Assembly (NCBI GenBank): GCA_016744295.1
Contig: JADGEQ010000020.1
Coordinates: 48,890-112,889, forward strand
Direction of reading: 5' to 3'
From: Desulfobacteraceae bacterium
GTDB lineage: Bacteria; Desulfobacterota; Desulfobacteria; Desulfobacterales; Desulfobacteraceae
DNA length: 64,000 bases
This document shows positions 24,878 through 34,101 of the stretch, piece after piece. A model generated the notes under the pieces. It was not told the origin of the DNA, searched no databases, and saw only the letters and a list, made by a program, of their open reading frames with translations. The translations under genes and the position numbers were made by a program. Within the stretch, counting starts at the first letter, position 1, and the number at the start of each line of letters is the position of its first letter.

Positions 24878-27800
24878 CTATTTTCGGTTTGAGCCGAAGC
24901 CGTACACTAAAAACACCAATGGATCTTCATCAGGATCATTGCTCGGAATATTAATATCCGCATTCCGAATACCGGAACCTGACGCAGTGAATGTCACTTC
25001 AAATGCAGCAGCCTCCTGGGCCTTGATCACTGATCCGGGCATGGAGGTCACTTCAAAATCCTTTGCATGTACGCCTGTCACAGAAATAAGAGGCTCTCCT
25101 TTCAGCACAAGATCACTTTTGCCTGTATTGAGGATCATGAACGTCCTGGTAACAGGTCCTTCCTTGATCTGACCGAAATCACTGCCATTATTATGCGCAA
25201 GGATCTCACTGTTCTTTTTAAAAATGGGCAGACCGTTCCCCTGCACACTGATCTCAGGTCCCTCCCACACCCCTTCCGGAGAATATACCTGAAGATCATA
25301 TATTTCCAGCCGTGATATTCCCGTTCCTCCGCGTACCATAAGCACATTATCAAGCTGCTCATGGGAAAATTTAAAAAAACTGCTCTCATCATCGGTATCA
25401 ATATACCCGCTGAAACGAAGCTTTTCCTTTTCTGCAGGATCCTGGGTCACATACATCCTTAAATTGGTACGGCACCAGGGAAACCTGACTTTACGGCAGA
25501 TCTCATGAACATTCCACTTATTCCCTTCTTTGGAAGATGCACCTATTGTGATCCTTTTTGCAGAGGAAGAGGCGTTTTCAATATATCCGAACTGTGTGCC
25601 GAATAGTTTAAATCCTGTTCCCTGGGTGCTCTTATCTCTGGTACGGTAATACACCGTCTCCAGATAAAGGGGAGGCTTGAGATCATTGACGCTGGTCATG
25701 CCGATCCATTCAGGTTTTTCCTTGTTGTTCTTTACGGTCTTGTTTTTTTTTCCGGCCTTGTAGATCTTCATATATGTGGCATTACTCCGCCCCTTGATCT
25801 CAACACCTGTGTTGTCTGCGATCTTTTTCCACACGGATGCATCAAGCTCATTGTCTTTCCATCCCTTATTAAGAACAGGTTTCCATGCATGTGCTGCATG
25901 AACGACCTTTGTCACAGCATGTTCGCCTGAACGTCCCTTGACGACCAGCTTTACCTCATAATAACCCGGTTCCTTGAATTTGTGTCTTGGATGAGCTGCT
26001 GTTGACGTGTTTCCGTCACCAAAATCCCAGGCATATGTAAGCGTTCCTTTTGCCATATCACGGGAGCCTTTGGAGGAGAACTTGACGGTACCTGGTCCTG
26101 TGCCCTGTTCTTTGTCCACTGAAATGAGCGCTACAGTTGGAGATATATGTATTGAGGTCTTTATGCTGCTGTGACTATTGCCTGCCATATGATCCGAAGC
26201 GATAATATGTATGTCCTTTTTTCCCGGAGCCTGTGTTTTTGGACATGACCAGGTGAAGGTATTTCCTTGTATCATTCCCGGCTCTCCGTCCCACTGATAG
26301 AACCTAACTGGATATCCTTCCGGATCCGGAGCTGACAGATCGAATGTTACAGTCTCGCCGGGAAGTATGGTCCTGTCCGGAACCTGTGCAAGCCATGGGC
26401 GCCTGTTATCTTTCCCTTCAGTACGATATATATTAAGTATCGCAGGGTTACTGTCAAAGGTCCCGTTATTCGTCACCAGGGTGATCGCAGTACGGCCTTT
26501 TGGCAAGTTCTTGTCTAAAGGCACTGAAATAGTATACATCTGCGTATTCCCTTCTCGCTCGATCTTTACATTCTTATGTCCGTGCAGTACGGTCCATTTA
26601 AAACTAAGAGGCAGGTCCTGCAGATCATAGCTTTTTTCTGTTGAGATCTTCAGTGTAATATTTGGATCAACAAGCACCTCCTTTTTTTCCGGTTCCTTTT
26701 TTTTATTATTTTTCGGTTTTACCGGCGGGATCTTCTTTCCCTGCTGTATCAGCCCTACGGTCACACCATCATAGATCTTATGTCCGCCCTTGACATCGAT
26801 CACCTTGAATCCTGCAATAGGCGGTGCGATCTTCATGGACTTTGCAAGTGCTACCATGTTCTTCATATGAACAGGTTCATGATAATTATGATAATACAGG
26901 TTCACTTCAGTCTGATTACTGCCGCGATAGTCAGAGTGATCACCGAATGAATTATAGGCAACTCTGTGACGCAGTTCATGATCATACGGCACCTTATAAG
27001 GCAGGGCAGCTTTCCACATATAGAGCAATGCCGAAGGATACAGGCCATGCCGTTTCAGAAGCAGCTTTGTTTTTTTAGGCATATAGCCTGCAGCCAGGAT
27101 CATCTTGGTGATCGCCATGGTTTCACTGCCTGAAGAACCCACTGAATTATAAAAGGAAGGCACAAGAGCCTGGTATAGGTCAGTTGACTGCACAGGAGTT
27201 CGGTCCATTAATGATATATGCGACGGGCCGGTGAACAGGATATTCCCGAAATAGAACTGAGTCTCTATCCACCCCATTGCGCTTGGCGTATTGGTGATAT
27301 GATGTCCGATACCTGTAGTGGACTGGCTGGTGAAATTAACGCCATATGCCTGAAGCACTCTTCCGAACTCTTTGACTTTCGGTGGCCACCCATAAAGGTG
27401 ATCTGTAGCATGAACAATGCTGTTTTTTAAACCTTTTACTGTATTGCCCTCTTTATCAGACCAGGAATCTCGTACAAACGAATGCCGTTTATCAAGATTA
27501 AAATATACGTCATCAGAAATGCCTGCATATTTTCCAGTATCGGTCTTGCCATATATACAATAAATCGTATTTTGCCTAGGATCCGGATCAGCGGGATATA
27601 TGATTTTTTCCGGAACCGGAGACTTTAGGGTAAGATCGGTCAGAACCATCTTGGATTTCGGCTTTTTCCTGCCGGTTTTTTTGTTTTTTTCACCGCCCTT
27701 AGACGCTTCTTTTGTCTCCTCCGGTTTTACAGGAAACAGCTTGGGCAGCTTTAGTGTAATCGGTGAATTGTCCTCTGTCCATAGTTTCCATGTACGGGTT

Positions 27801-27958
27801 TTATAATATGGGTTCCTGACAGGCTCCCGGGGTGGAGTGTTGATTTCAGCTTTTTTAACTTCCGCAGGAGCCTTATCTTCTACCTTTGCTGCAGCTTGGG
27901 CGAAAAGACAGCACAGGCAGACAATACTGATAATAGCAGAAATATATGGTGTTCTCAT
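24878..27958 (-). CDS. Large exported protein with PKD and C-terminal ASH-like domains, function unknown
   Basis: The 1026-residue protein begins with a Sec signal peptide (MRTPYISAIISIVCLCCLFA, cleavage near residue 24). A Lys/Pro-rich linker (about 60-105) precedes a roughly 300-residue domain I do not recognise, which contains several His-rich patches (GIGHHITNT about 217; a YHNYHEPVHM stretch about 357). Two beta-rich segments follow, then a PKD domain with TYAWDFGDGNTSTA (about 646-659), a lectin-like region, and an ASH/choice-of-anchor-D-like C-terminus (about 925-1020, with PSNDPDEDPLVFLVYG). It should be periplasmic, surface or secreted; no anchor motif is visible. AGGAT lies 6 bases upstream of the ATG. 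It is flanked by gaps of over 400 bases and appears to be a lone gene. Confidence 0.75.
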   Translation of the reverse strand: MRTPYISAIISIVCLCCLFAQAAAKVEDKAPAEVKKAEINTPPREPVRNPYYKTRTWKLWTEDNSPITLKLPKLFPVKPEETKEASKGGEKNKKTGRKKPKSKMVLTDLTLKSPVPEKIIYPADPDPRQNTIYCIYGKTDTGKYAGISDDVYFNLDKRHSFVRDSWSDKEGNTVKGLKNSIVHATDHLYGWPPKVKEFGRVLQAYGVNFTSQSTTGIGHHITNTPSAMGWIETQFYFGNILFTGPSHISLMDRTPVQSTDLYQALVPSFYNSVGSSGSETMAITKMILAAGYMPKKTKLLLKRHGLYPSALLYMWKAALPYKVPYDHELRHRVAYNSFGDHSDYRGSNQTEVNLYYHNYHEPVHMKNMVALAKSMKIAPPIAGFKVIDVKGGHKIYDGVTVGLIQQGKKIPPVKPKNNKKKEPEKKEVLVDPNITLKISTEKSYDLQDLPLSFKWTVLHGHKNVKIEREGNTQMYTISVPLDKNLPKGRTAITLVTNNGTFDSNPAILNIYRTEGKDNRRPWLAQVPDRTILPGETVTFDLSAPDPEGYPVRFYQWDGEPGMIQGNTFTWSCPKTQAPGKKDIHIIASDHMAGNSHSSIKTSIHISPTVALISVDKEQGTGPGTVKFSSKGSRDMAKGTLTYAWDFGDGNTSTAAHPRHKFKEPGYYEVKLVVKGRSGEHAVTKVVHAAHAWKPVLNKGWKDNELDASVWKKIADNTGVEIKGRSNATYMKIYKAGKKNKTVKNNKEKPEWIGMTSVNDLKPPLYLETVYYRTRDKSTQGTGFKLFGTQFGYIENASSSAKRITIGASSKEGNKWNVHEICRKVRFPWCRTNLRMYVTQDPAEKEKLRFSGYIDTDDESSFFKFSHEQLDNVLMVRGGTGISRLEIYDLQVYSPEGVWEGPEISVQGNGLPIFKKNSEILAHNNGSDFGQIKEGPVTRTFMILNTGKSDLVLKGEPLISVTGVHAKDFEVTSMPGSVIKAQEAAAFEVTFTASGSGIRNADINIPSNDPDEDPLVFLVYGFGSNRK

Positions 27959-28539
27959 CGGACATCCTGAAAAAGTAACTATTATAGTATAATAGTTTCA
28001 CGCCCCTGTTAAAATCAATGTAAATTTACAGGAAATTTAAACAGCAAAAATGCAGGCACAAAGACACCAAGGGAATTTTTATAAAATTTAAAATACTGCC
28101 CCTCTTATCCAAGCACAACATCTTGCATCCATATCATGTCTAACAAATTTAAGAAAAGAAAAAAAAATCAAGCGCTTGAAAATATAGGAAAAATTACATT
28201 GTGATGAAAAATATAAACAAAAACCGATAGAATGGAGAGCTTTCAACAAAGACAGCCTGTCGGATAAGCCACAGATGTTTTTTAAAAAATTAGAAGTTAA
28301 GTATTACTATTCTATCTCAAAAGGTTGCTGGATCTTAATTCTTATTGAGAATACAAAATATAGTCTCAAGTATTTTAGAATGAAAAAACCAGAACATTGA
28401 GTCGACCACTATGTCATAAACTCAAATAACACTAAAAATATGATCTTCTTTAATGAATAATATTCAGCGTGAATTGCTGTATTCATGAGATAAGGGTTGA
28501 CAGAAACATAAAAAACCTTTAAATCTTTTTTCCTTGTGA
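27959..28539. other. Long AT-rich intergenic region before the tRNA cluster
   Basis: About 580 bases with no supported gene. It must contain the minus-strand promoter of the PKD gene at its left and the tRNA promoter at its right. I found no clear consensus promoter or RNA structure. Confidence 0.4.
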
Positions 28540-28615
28540 GCCCAGGTAGCTCAGTCGGTAGAGCAGGGGACTGAAAATCCCCGTGTCAGCAGTTCGATTC
28601 TGTTCCTGGGCACCA
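28540..28615 (+). tRNA. tRNA-Phe (GAA)
   Basis: A 76-base cloverleaf: acceptor GCCCAGG/CCTGGGC, D-arm GCTC/GAGC, anticodon stem GGGGA/TCCCC with loop CTGAAAA (anticodon GAA), T-arm AGCAG/CTGTT with TTCGATT, and encoded ACCA end. Confidence 0.95.
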
Positions 28616-28634
28616 TTTTTAAGTTTTAAGATGC

Positions 28635-28711
28635 GGGGGTGTAGTTCAGTTGGTTAGAACGCTTGCCTGTCACGCAAGAGGCCGCGAGTTCGAGTCTCGT
28701 CACTCCCGCCA
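28635..28711 (+). tRNA. tRNA-Asp (GTC)
   Basis: A 77-base cloverleaf: acceptor GGGGGTG/CACTCCC, anticodon stem CTTGC/GCAAG with loop CTGTCAC (anticodon GTC), T-arm GCGAG/CTCGT with TTCGAGT, discriminator G and encoded CCA. Second of three clustered tRNAs. Confidence 0.95.
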
Positions 28712-28727
28712 TCACCTGAATACCAAT

Positions 28728-28805
<78 letters not shown>

Positions 28806-28818
28806 ATTTGATCCTGGG

Positions 28819-28847
28819 GCTTTCACCCTTTGTTGAAAGCTTTTTTG
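28819..28847 (+). terminator. Intrinsic terminator of the tRNA cluster
   Basis: Stem GCTTTCA (28819-28825) pairs with TGAAAGC (28834-28840) and is followed by six T. Confidence 0.8.
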
Positions 28848-29303
28848 TTTTGGGGAACTCAATCGTTCCCACCCCATTCCCGGTTGACTGCTTTCCAACA
28901 GATCTTTTCATCCCGCCAGCCTTTGTTGAGTTTTAATAGACATATTTTTGTGCAAGTTTGTCTATTAAAAACCTTGCGAACTCTTTCGTGGTCGAACGTT
29001 TATAGCCGAATATTCAACATTTAAGCAAAAAACAGACATTTTTGACAAAAACAGGATGTGTTTAGGGAAAATTATACCATTGAAAAATAGTTCAAAAATT
29101 GATACTGCTTATTTTGGAATGGTGCTTAAAATGGCAAGATCGAGGCAGAAGGTTGGAATTCTTAACACCTTCTGTCAAATTTGAAGTGACCCCATGGGGC
29201 GAACTATAGTCTGGTTAATATCGTAATTACCGGGGTCCCTTTTAAAAAAAACGGGTTTAAAAAAGCCCCTTCATGATTTACCAAAACAGGATATTGTTGG
29301 TTC
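28848..29303. other. Gap between tRNAs and stress protein with a perfect 12-bp inverted repeat
   Basis: No gene is visible. TTTTAATAGACA (28931-28942) is repeated inverted as TGTCTATTAAAA (28959-28970) with a 16-base loop. A second weaker hairpin (GAAGGT/ACCTTC) lies near 29149-29173. The region just downstream of tRNA genes is a common integration site, but no integrase is present here. Confidence 0.45.
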
Positions 29304-30200
29304 ATGACAGTGTTAAAAAAAATTAAAATTCTGCTTGCCTATGATGGTTCAAATCTGGCTCAGGATGCAGTGACATATATTGGAGAAGTGTTTCCCAGCG
29401 ACAGAACCCAGGTTGTTATTTTTTATGTGGAAACCAAAATACCCCGGTCCTTCTGGCGTATGGAAAGAGAACTTGATTTTCGTTTTCAAACACCTGAGAT
29501 CAGAGCCAGTATGGCCGCAAGAAAAAAAGCAGTCAACACGGCCATGGAAAAGGCTGAAAATAGCTTGCTGAATGCGGGGTTCCCAGCAAGTTCCATCCAA
29601 ACCATGGTCCATATAAAAAATCAGGACATTGTCCAGGATATTGTTGATGAGTCCCATCAGGGGTATGATGCGCTGGTTATAGGACGCAAGGGCCACAGCC
29701 GGATAAAGGACTTTCTCGTGGACAGTCTGCCCATTAAACTTTTGGGAAAAATTCAAAATATCCCTCTCATTGTTGTTGGAAAACAACCTTCCCACAAAAA
29801 TATTCTGGTGGCATTTGACGGAACCAGAGCGATTATGAAAGCCGTAAAATCAATGAGTTCCCTTATTAACACAGAGGGGTGTAAATTATTATTATGTCAT
29901 TCACAACATCCCCGGAGGCTGTTTGGAAAAGTGCAGGAAGAAGAGCCCTCGGAAATGTTTAATCTGTCTTTGGATTATTTTTTGGAGGCAGGTTTTTCCA
30001 ATGACCAGGTGTCCTTTGAAATCATGGAGGGTGAAAAAAACCCTACCCATTGTATATTGAACAAAGCCCGGTACGGGGACTATGGTACCATTGTTATTGG
30101 AAGGCGGGGGCTTACGGCATTTAAAAGAATTTTTCTGAACAGGGTTGGGAACAAAATTTTTAGAAATGCAGGCAATCATGTTGTCTGGATTGTTCAATAA
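29304..30200 (+). CDS. Tandem universal stress protein (two UspA domains)
   Basis: The 298-residue protein holds two UspA domains. The first (about 6-155) starts KILLAYDGSNLAQDAVTYI and has ALVIGRKGHSRIKDFLVDSL near its end, where the GxxGhs motif binds ATP phosphates. The second (about 165-298) starts NILVAFDGTRAIMKAV and ends TIVIGRRGLTAFKRIFLN. Both domains carry the G-2x-G-type ATP-binding signature, so nucleotide binding is likely. It is cytoplasmic and lies 70 bases before rnfC on the same strand, so it may share regulation with the Rnf operon. Confidence 0.85.
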   Translation: MTVLKKIKILLAYDGSNLAQDAVTYIGEVFPSDRTQVVIFYVETKIPRSFWRMERELDFRFQTPEIRASMAARKKAVNTAMEKAENSLLNAGFPASSIQTMVHIKNQDIVQDIVDESHQGYDALVIGRKGHSRIKDFLVDSLPIKLLGKIQNIPLIVVGKQPSHKNILVAFDGTRAIMKAVKSMSSLINTEGCKLLLCHSQHPRRLFGKVQEEEPSEMFNLSLDYFLEAGFSNDQVSFEIMEGEKNPTHCILNKARYGDYGTIVIGRRGLTAFKRIFLNRVGNKIFRNAGNHVVWIVQ

Positions 30201-30269
30201 GTCTCTCCTCTTTTTGAATCAAAATAAAAAATAGATAATAACAGCATAAGGAACGGTGAATACAGGTAT

Positions 30270-31637
30270 ATGAGTTTGTTCAGGTTAAAAGGGTTTCCAG
30301 GGACCGGTAATTTCCGCCATGGCATCCATCCTCCAGATAATAAGGCCTTGTCTGATGAATCAAAAGTTGAAGTGATGGAAATACCTGAAACGGTTACTCT
30401 GCCATTACTTCAGCATTTGGGCGTGCCGTGTAAACCGGTTGTGAAATCAGGGCAGACCGTACGGTATGGAGAAATGATCGGGGTTGGCGAGGCCTTTGTT
30501 TCAGCCTCCCTTCATTCGCCCATTGCAGGCAAGGTTAAAAAAATTACCGTCGTGACCCTGGCAAACGGCAAGCGTCTTTCTGCCATATCCATCAATGCTG
30601 CGGGTGAACAGATCCCCCCGCAACAATTATGGGATGAGATGCGGTCAAAGGACTGGCCCCGGGACTGCATTTCAATTTATGATCCCCAGACCATTGTTAA
30701 AATCATCCACAATTCAGGGATTGTCGGCCTGGGGGGGGCAGCCTTTCCAACCCATGTAAAGGTAACACCCAATGATACACGGATGATTGACACCCTCATG
30801 ATTAACGGCTGTGAATGCGAACCCTATCTCACCTGTGATTACCGGCTGATGAAGGAAGCGCCAAGGGCTATTGTTACAGGCGCTCTTTTGACAGGACGGG
30901 CCGTGTCTGCAAAGGAAATTGTCATCTGTGTGGAGGACAATAAGCCCGATGCGGTTAAAAAGCTGAAAGAAGCCACAGAACAGACCGTGATCAAAATTGC
31001 CGTATTAAAAACCAAATATCCCCAGGGAAGTGAAAAACAGCTTGTCAAATCAGTGCTGGGCCTTGAAATCCCCTTGGGCGGCCTGCCATCTGATGTCGGG
31101 GTTGCCATGAGTAATGTAGGGACAATGGCCACGGTTGCAAGGGGAGTGATCAAAGAGGCGCCATTGACCCACAGGGTGATCAGCGTATCCGGCAGGGGGA
31201 TAAACACCCCTAAAAATCTTTTTGTTCCCATCGGGATCTCCATGGGGGAGGTGATTCGCTTTTGCGGCGGTATAACCAAGGATGCCGCAAGAATTATTGC
31301 CGGCGGGCCAATGATGGGATTTAGTTTTTCAGATCTTGCCACACCCGTCACCAAGGGAACCTCGGGTATCACTGTGCTGACCCATGATGAAATCTCCAAT
31401 GAACCGGAAACACCCTGCCTCCGGTGCGGACGCTGCGTTGATGCCTGTCCCATGAATCTTGTTCCCACAAGGCTTGCTCTGGCTGCAAGATATAATAATC
31501 CCTCCATTGCAAGCCAATATCATATTCACGCTTGCTTTGAATGCGGCTGCTGCACCTATGTTTGCCCTGCCAAAATCAATCTGGTCCAGCTGATTAGAAC
31601 GGGAAAAACCCTGGTTGCCGCCTGGGCAAGACGTTAA
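30270..31637 (+). CDS. rnfC: Rnf complex subunit C (NADH-binding, 2x[4Fe-4S])
   Basis: The 455-residue protein is the peripheral NAD-side subunit of the Rnf ferredoxin:NAD oxidoreductase, which couples ferredoxin oxidation to Na+ or H+ pumping. Visible parts are the N-terminal biotinyl-like domain (about 1-110), GIVGLGGAAFPTHVK (about 150-164) for NADH/FMN, PQGSEKQLVK (about 251) and two ferredoxin motifs, CLRCGRCVDACPM (about 383-395) and CFECGCCTYVCPA (about 422-434). Length is near that of RnfC without the long repeat tail of enterobacterial homologues. It is the first gene of rnfCDGEAB; the start follows 69 bases after the stress-protein gene. Confidence 0.93.
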   Translation: MSLFRLKGFPGTGNFRHGIHPPDNKALSDESKVEVMEIPETVTLPLLQHLGVPCKPVVKSGQTVRYGEMIGVGEAFVSASLHSPIAGKVKKITVVTLANGKRLSAISINAAGEQIPPQQLWDEMRSKDWPRDCISIYDPQTIVKIIHNSGIVGLGGAAFPTHVKVTPNDTRMIDTLMINGCECEPYLTCDYRLMKEAPRAIVTGALLTGRAVSAKEIVICVEDNKPDAVKKLKEATEQTVIKIAVLKTKYPQGSEKQLVKSVLGLEIPLGGLPSDVGVAMSNVGTMATVARGVIKEAPLTHRVISVSGRGINTPKNLFVPIGISMGEVIRFCGGITKDAARIIAGGPMMGFSFSDLATPVTKGTSGITVLTHDEISNEPETPCLRCGRCVDACPMNLVPTRLALAARYNNPSIASQYHIHACFECGCCTYVCPAKINLVQLIRTGKTLVAAWARR

Positions 31638-31668
31638 TAAAAAGACTGCTAATATAAGGAACAAATGC

Positions 31669-32715
31669 GTGCCAGAAAAAACCAATGAACTGGATCCAAT
31701 GAAAGAGCCAGGGACAATGAAAGAACCGGATACAATAAAAAACCCACCGCCGGCCGAGACAAAAAATACCGCCGTCATCCATGTGGCGCCGTCTCCCCAT
31801 ATTCTGGATACCAGCTCCGGTACCCAAAAGATGATGATGGATGTGATGGTGGCACTTTTACCCCTTGTGCTCGTGTCTGTTTACCTGTTTAGACTCTATG
31901 CCGTAAAACAGCTGTTTATCTGTATGATAACCTGTCTTGGGGCGGAATTTCTGTTTGTCCGCATGCGGGGCAAGCGGGTAACCCTTACCGATTGCTCGGC
32001 ATTGGTAACCGGTATTATTCTGGGTTTGTCCTTGCCGGGGCCTGCCCCCTGGTTTGTTGGTGTTCTTGCCTCGGTTGTTGCCATGGGAATCGGAAAGATC
32101 ATCTTCGGAGGCCTTGGCATGAATATCTTTAATCCTGCCATGGTTGGACGGGCCTTTGTCATGATCGCCTTTGCCCAGCTGATGGGGGCGGGATCCTATG
32201 AAAATGTGACCGGCCTTGTGGATGCTGTTTCAGGGGCAACCCCCCTAAGCGCATTAAAATTTAGCGGCATTCCAATTGATATTTCATCTCTTTTCTGGGG
32301 CAATACCAATGGGTCCCTGGGGGAAACAAGCACCGCCGCCTGCCTTTTGGGAGGGTTGTTTCTGGTGGTTAGAAAAACGGCATCCTGGCAGATTCCCACA
32401 GGAATTTTGTTAACGGTGTTTGTCATGGCCGGGATAGCCGATATTGCCGGTTCCCATTCAGGCCTCCTGCTTGTTCACCATCTGTTTGGCGGAGCTCTTA
32501 TGTTTGGCGCATTTTTCATCGCAACGGATCCGGTTACATCCCCCCTGACCCCAAGGGGTAAATGGATCTTTGGTATTGGCACCGGCTTTTTAATAATGAT
32601 CATCAGACTTTTTTCAGGGTATCCTGAAGGGGTGATGTTTGCCGTTCTCATGATGAATGCCGTTACCCCCCTGATCAACAGATGGACCACCCCTCAACCC
32701 ATGGGAGAAGCCTGA
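31669..32715 (+). CDS. rnfD: Rnf complex subunit D (membrane flavoprotein)
   Basis: A membrane protein of about 348 residues with roughly ten helices. The Thr in DAVSGATPLSALKFSG is the expected covalent FMN attachment site of RnfD/NqrB. I prefer GTG 31669 with AAGGA 8 bases upstream; an in-frame ATG at 31615 lies inside rnfC without a site. The first about 45 residues form an unusual Pro/Glu/Lys-rich hydrophilic N-terminus with MKEPGTMKEPD repetition before the family sequence begins at PSPHILDTSS. It lies in the rnf operon and passes electrons between RnfC and RnfG. Confidence 0.92.
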   Translation: MPEKTNELDPMKEPGTMKEPDTIKNPPPAETKNTAVIHVAPSPHILDTSSGTQKMMMDVMVALLPLVLVSVYLFRLYAVKQLFICMITCLGAEFLFVRMRGKRVTLTDCSALVTGIILGLSLPGPAPWFVGVLASVVAMGIGKIIFGGLGMNIFNPAMVGRAFVMIAFAQLMGAGSYENVTGLVDAVSGATPLSALKFSGIPIDISSLFWGNTNGSLGETSTAACLLGGLFLVVRKTASWQIPTGILLTVFVMAGIADIAGSHSGLLLVHHLFGGALMFGAFFIATDPVTSPLTPRGKWIFGIGTGFLIMIIRLFSGYPEGVMFAVLMMNAVTPLINRWTTPQPMGEA

Positions 32716-32716
32716 A

Positions 32717-33409
32717 ATGGAATCCTTTAAAAACAGCAATTTGTTCCAGGCCTGGCTGGTGTTGGTACTTGCCACTCTTTTCGGTACTGCCCTCGCCGGC
32801 ATTCAAACAAAGCTGGGCCCCATCATTGAAGCAAACAAGATAGAGGAAACCATGGCGAAAATCCCCTCCCTTGTTCTGGGTGAAAAAAAGGCTGCAAGAA
32901 TGAGGGTCCAGAAAAACAACCTGGCCCTTGCGTCCCGAGTTATTGAAATTGAAAAAAACGGCATTAAAAAATTTTATACGGTCTATGATGCTTTTTTTAA
33001 GGATGGTTCCACGGCGGGGCATGTGGCCAAGGCTTCGGGCCAGGGGTATGCAGATAAAATTGAGGTGCTGGTGGGTCTTGATGCCGATGCCGAGACCATT
33101 ACAGGCCTCTTTATTCTGGACCAGAAGGAGACCCCGGGTCTTGGCAATAGAATATTGGAAAAAGAGTGGCGGGATCAGTTTTTGGACCAACCCTCAAACA
33201 AACGGTTGGTGGTTGTGAAAGGTGGGGCGGGAAAGGGTAATGAAATAGATGCTATTTCAGGTGCAACCATTTCCTCCAGGAGCGTTACCAGCATTGTGAA
33301 CAATACCGTTACCGACATAAAGACACAGCTAATTTCACCTCTAAAAAGTGAAGCCCCAAAAAGTGAGACCCAAAAAAAAGAAAATGGTAAAATGAAGGAG
33401 AACAACTAA
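32717..33409 (+). CDS. rnfG: Rnf complex subunit G (periplasmic-facing FMN protein)
   Basis: A 230-residue protein with one N-terminal membrane helix (about 10-30) and an extracytoplasmic FMN-binding domain. EIDAISGATISSRSVTSIV (about 174-192) holds the Thr that carries covalently bound FMN in RnfG/NqrC. GLFILDQKETPGLGNRI (about 130-146) is the other family hallmark. The C-terminus is Lys/Glu-rich and unlike the short enterobacterial end. The start follows the rnfD stop by one base and its stop overlaps rnfE (TAATG), so the genes are translationally coupled. Confidence 0.93.
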   Translation: MESFKNSNLFQAWLVLVLATLFGTALAGIQTKLGPIIEANKIEETMAKIPSLVLGEKKAARMRVQKNNLALASRVIEIEKNGIKKFYTVYDAFFKDGSTAGHVAKASGQGYADKIEVLVGLDADAETITGLFILDQKETPGLGNRILEKEWRDQFLDQPSNKRLVVVKGGAGKGNEIDAISGATISSRSVTSIVNNTVTDIKTQLISPLKSEAPKSETQKKENGKMKENN

Positions 33410-34026
33410 TGGCAGATTCCCCTACGGCCTTTGAACGATTTGTCCAGGGTATTTTACCTGAAAATCCGGTATACCGCCAGCTGCTTGGGCTTTGTCCTAC
33501 TCTGGCCGTCACCAATGGCATGAAACCTGCCCTGACCATGGCCTGTTCCGTTGGGTTTGTGCTCTTGTGTGCCAATATTGTTACCAGTTTGATCCGAAAT
33601 TTATTAAAACCCCATCTTCGTATTGTCGTTTTTACCCTCACCATTGCGACCTTTGTGACCATTGCGGATCGTTTTCTTGCCGCATATTTTTTCCAGATGA
33701 GCAAAACCCTGGGACCCTATATCCCTTTGATTATCGTTAATTGCCTTATTATCTGCCGATGCGAGGTCTGTGCTTCCAAACAGTCTGTTTTTACGGCCGG
33801 CTCGGATGCCATTGGCCAGGCCATTGGCTTTGGTCTGGCCCTTTCAAGCATTGCCGCTGTCAGAGAAATTCTGGGAACCGGCATGTTTTTTGGACTCAGG
33901 GTTCTTCCCTCAGCCTGGCCGGATTGGGTTATCATGGTATTGCCCCCCGGTGCATTTCTTACATTGGGGCTGCTGCTGGGTCTGGTCAACTGGATCGGCA
34001 TGTCAAAAAAATCCACCAATGGGTAA
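33409..34026 (+). CDS. rnfE: Rnf complex subunit E (membrane subunit)
   Basis: A 205-residue integral membrane protein with about six helices. LLGLCPTLAVTNGMKPALTM (about 25-44) and PYIPLIIVNCLIICRCEVCA (about 103-122) are the conserved RnfE/NqrD segments; the Cys in the latter are ligands of the membrane-embedded iron-sulfur centre shared with RnfA. An AAGGAG site lies 8 bases before the ATG, which overlaps the rnfG stop by one base. A 75-base gap to rnfA is the largest in the operon. Confidence 0.93.
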   Translation: MADSPTAFERFVQGILPENPVYRQLLGLCPTLAVTNGMKPALTMACSVGFVLLCANIVTSLIRNLLKPHLRIVVFTLTIATFVTIADRFLAAYFFQMSKTLGPYIPLIIVNCLIICRCEVCASKQSVFTAGSDAIGQAIGFGLALSSIAAVREILGTGMFFGLRVLPSAWPDWVIMVLPPGAFLTLGLLLGLVNWIGMSKKSTNG

Positions 34027-34101
34027 CATATTTCTAAAAGGTTTTATGATTTGTTCTATTACAATTTTTCCAATTCAATTAAAGGGCTATAGGCACCGTT
34101 T

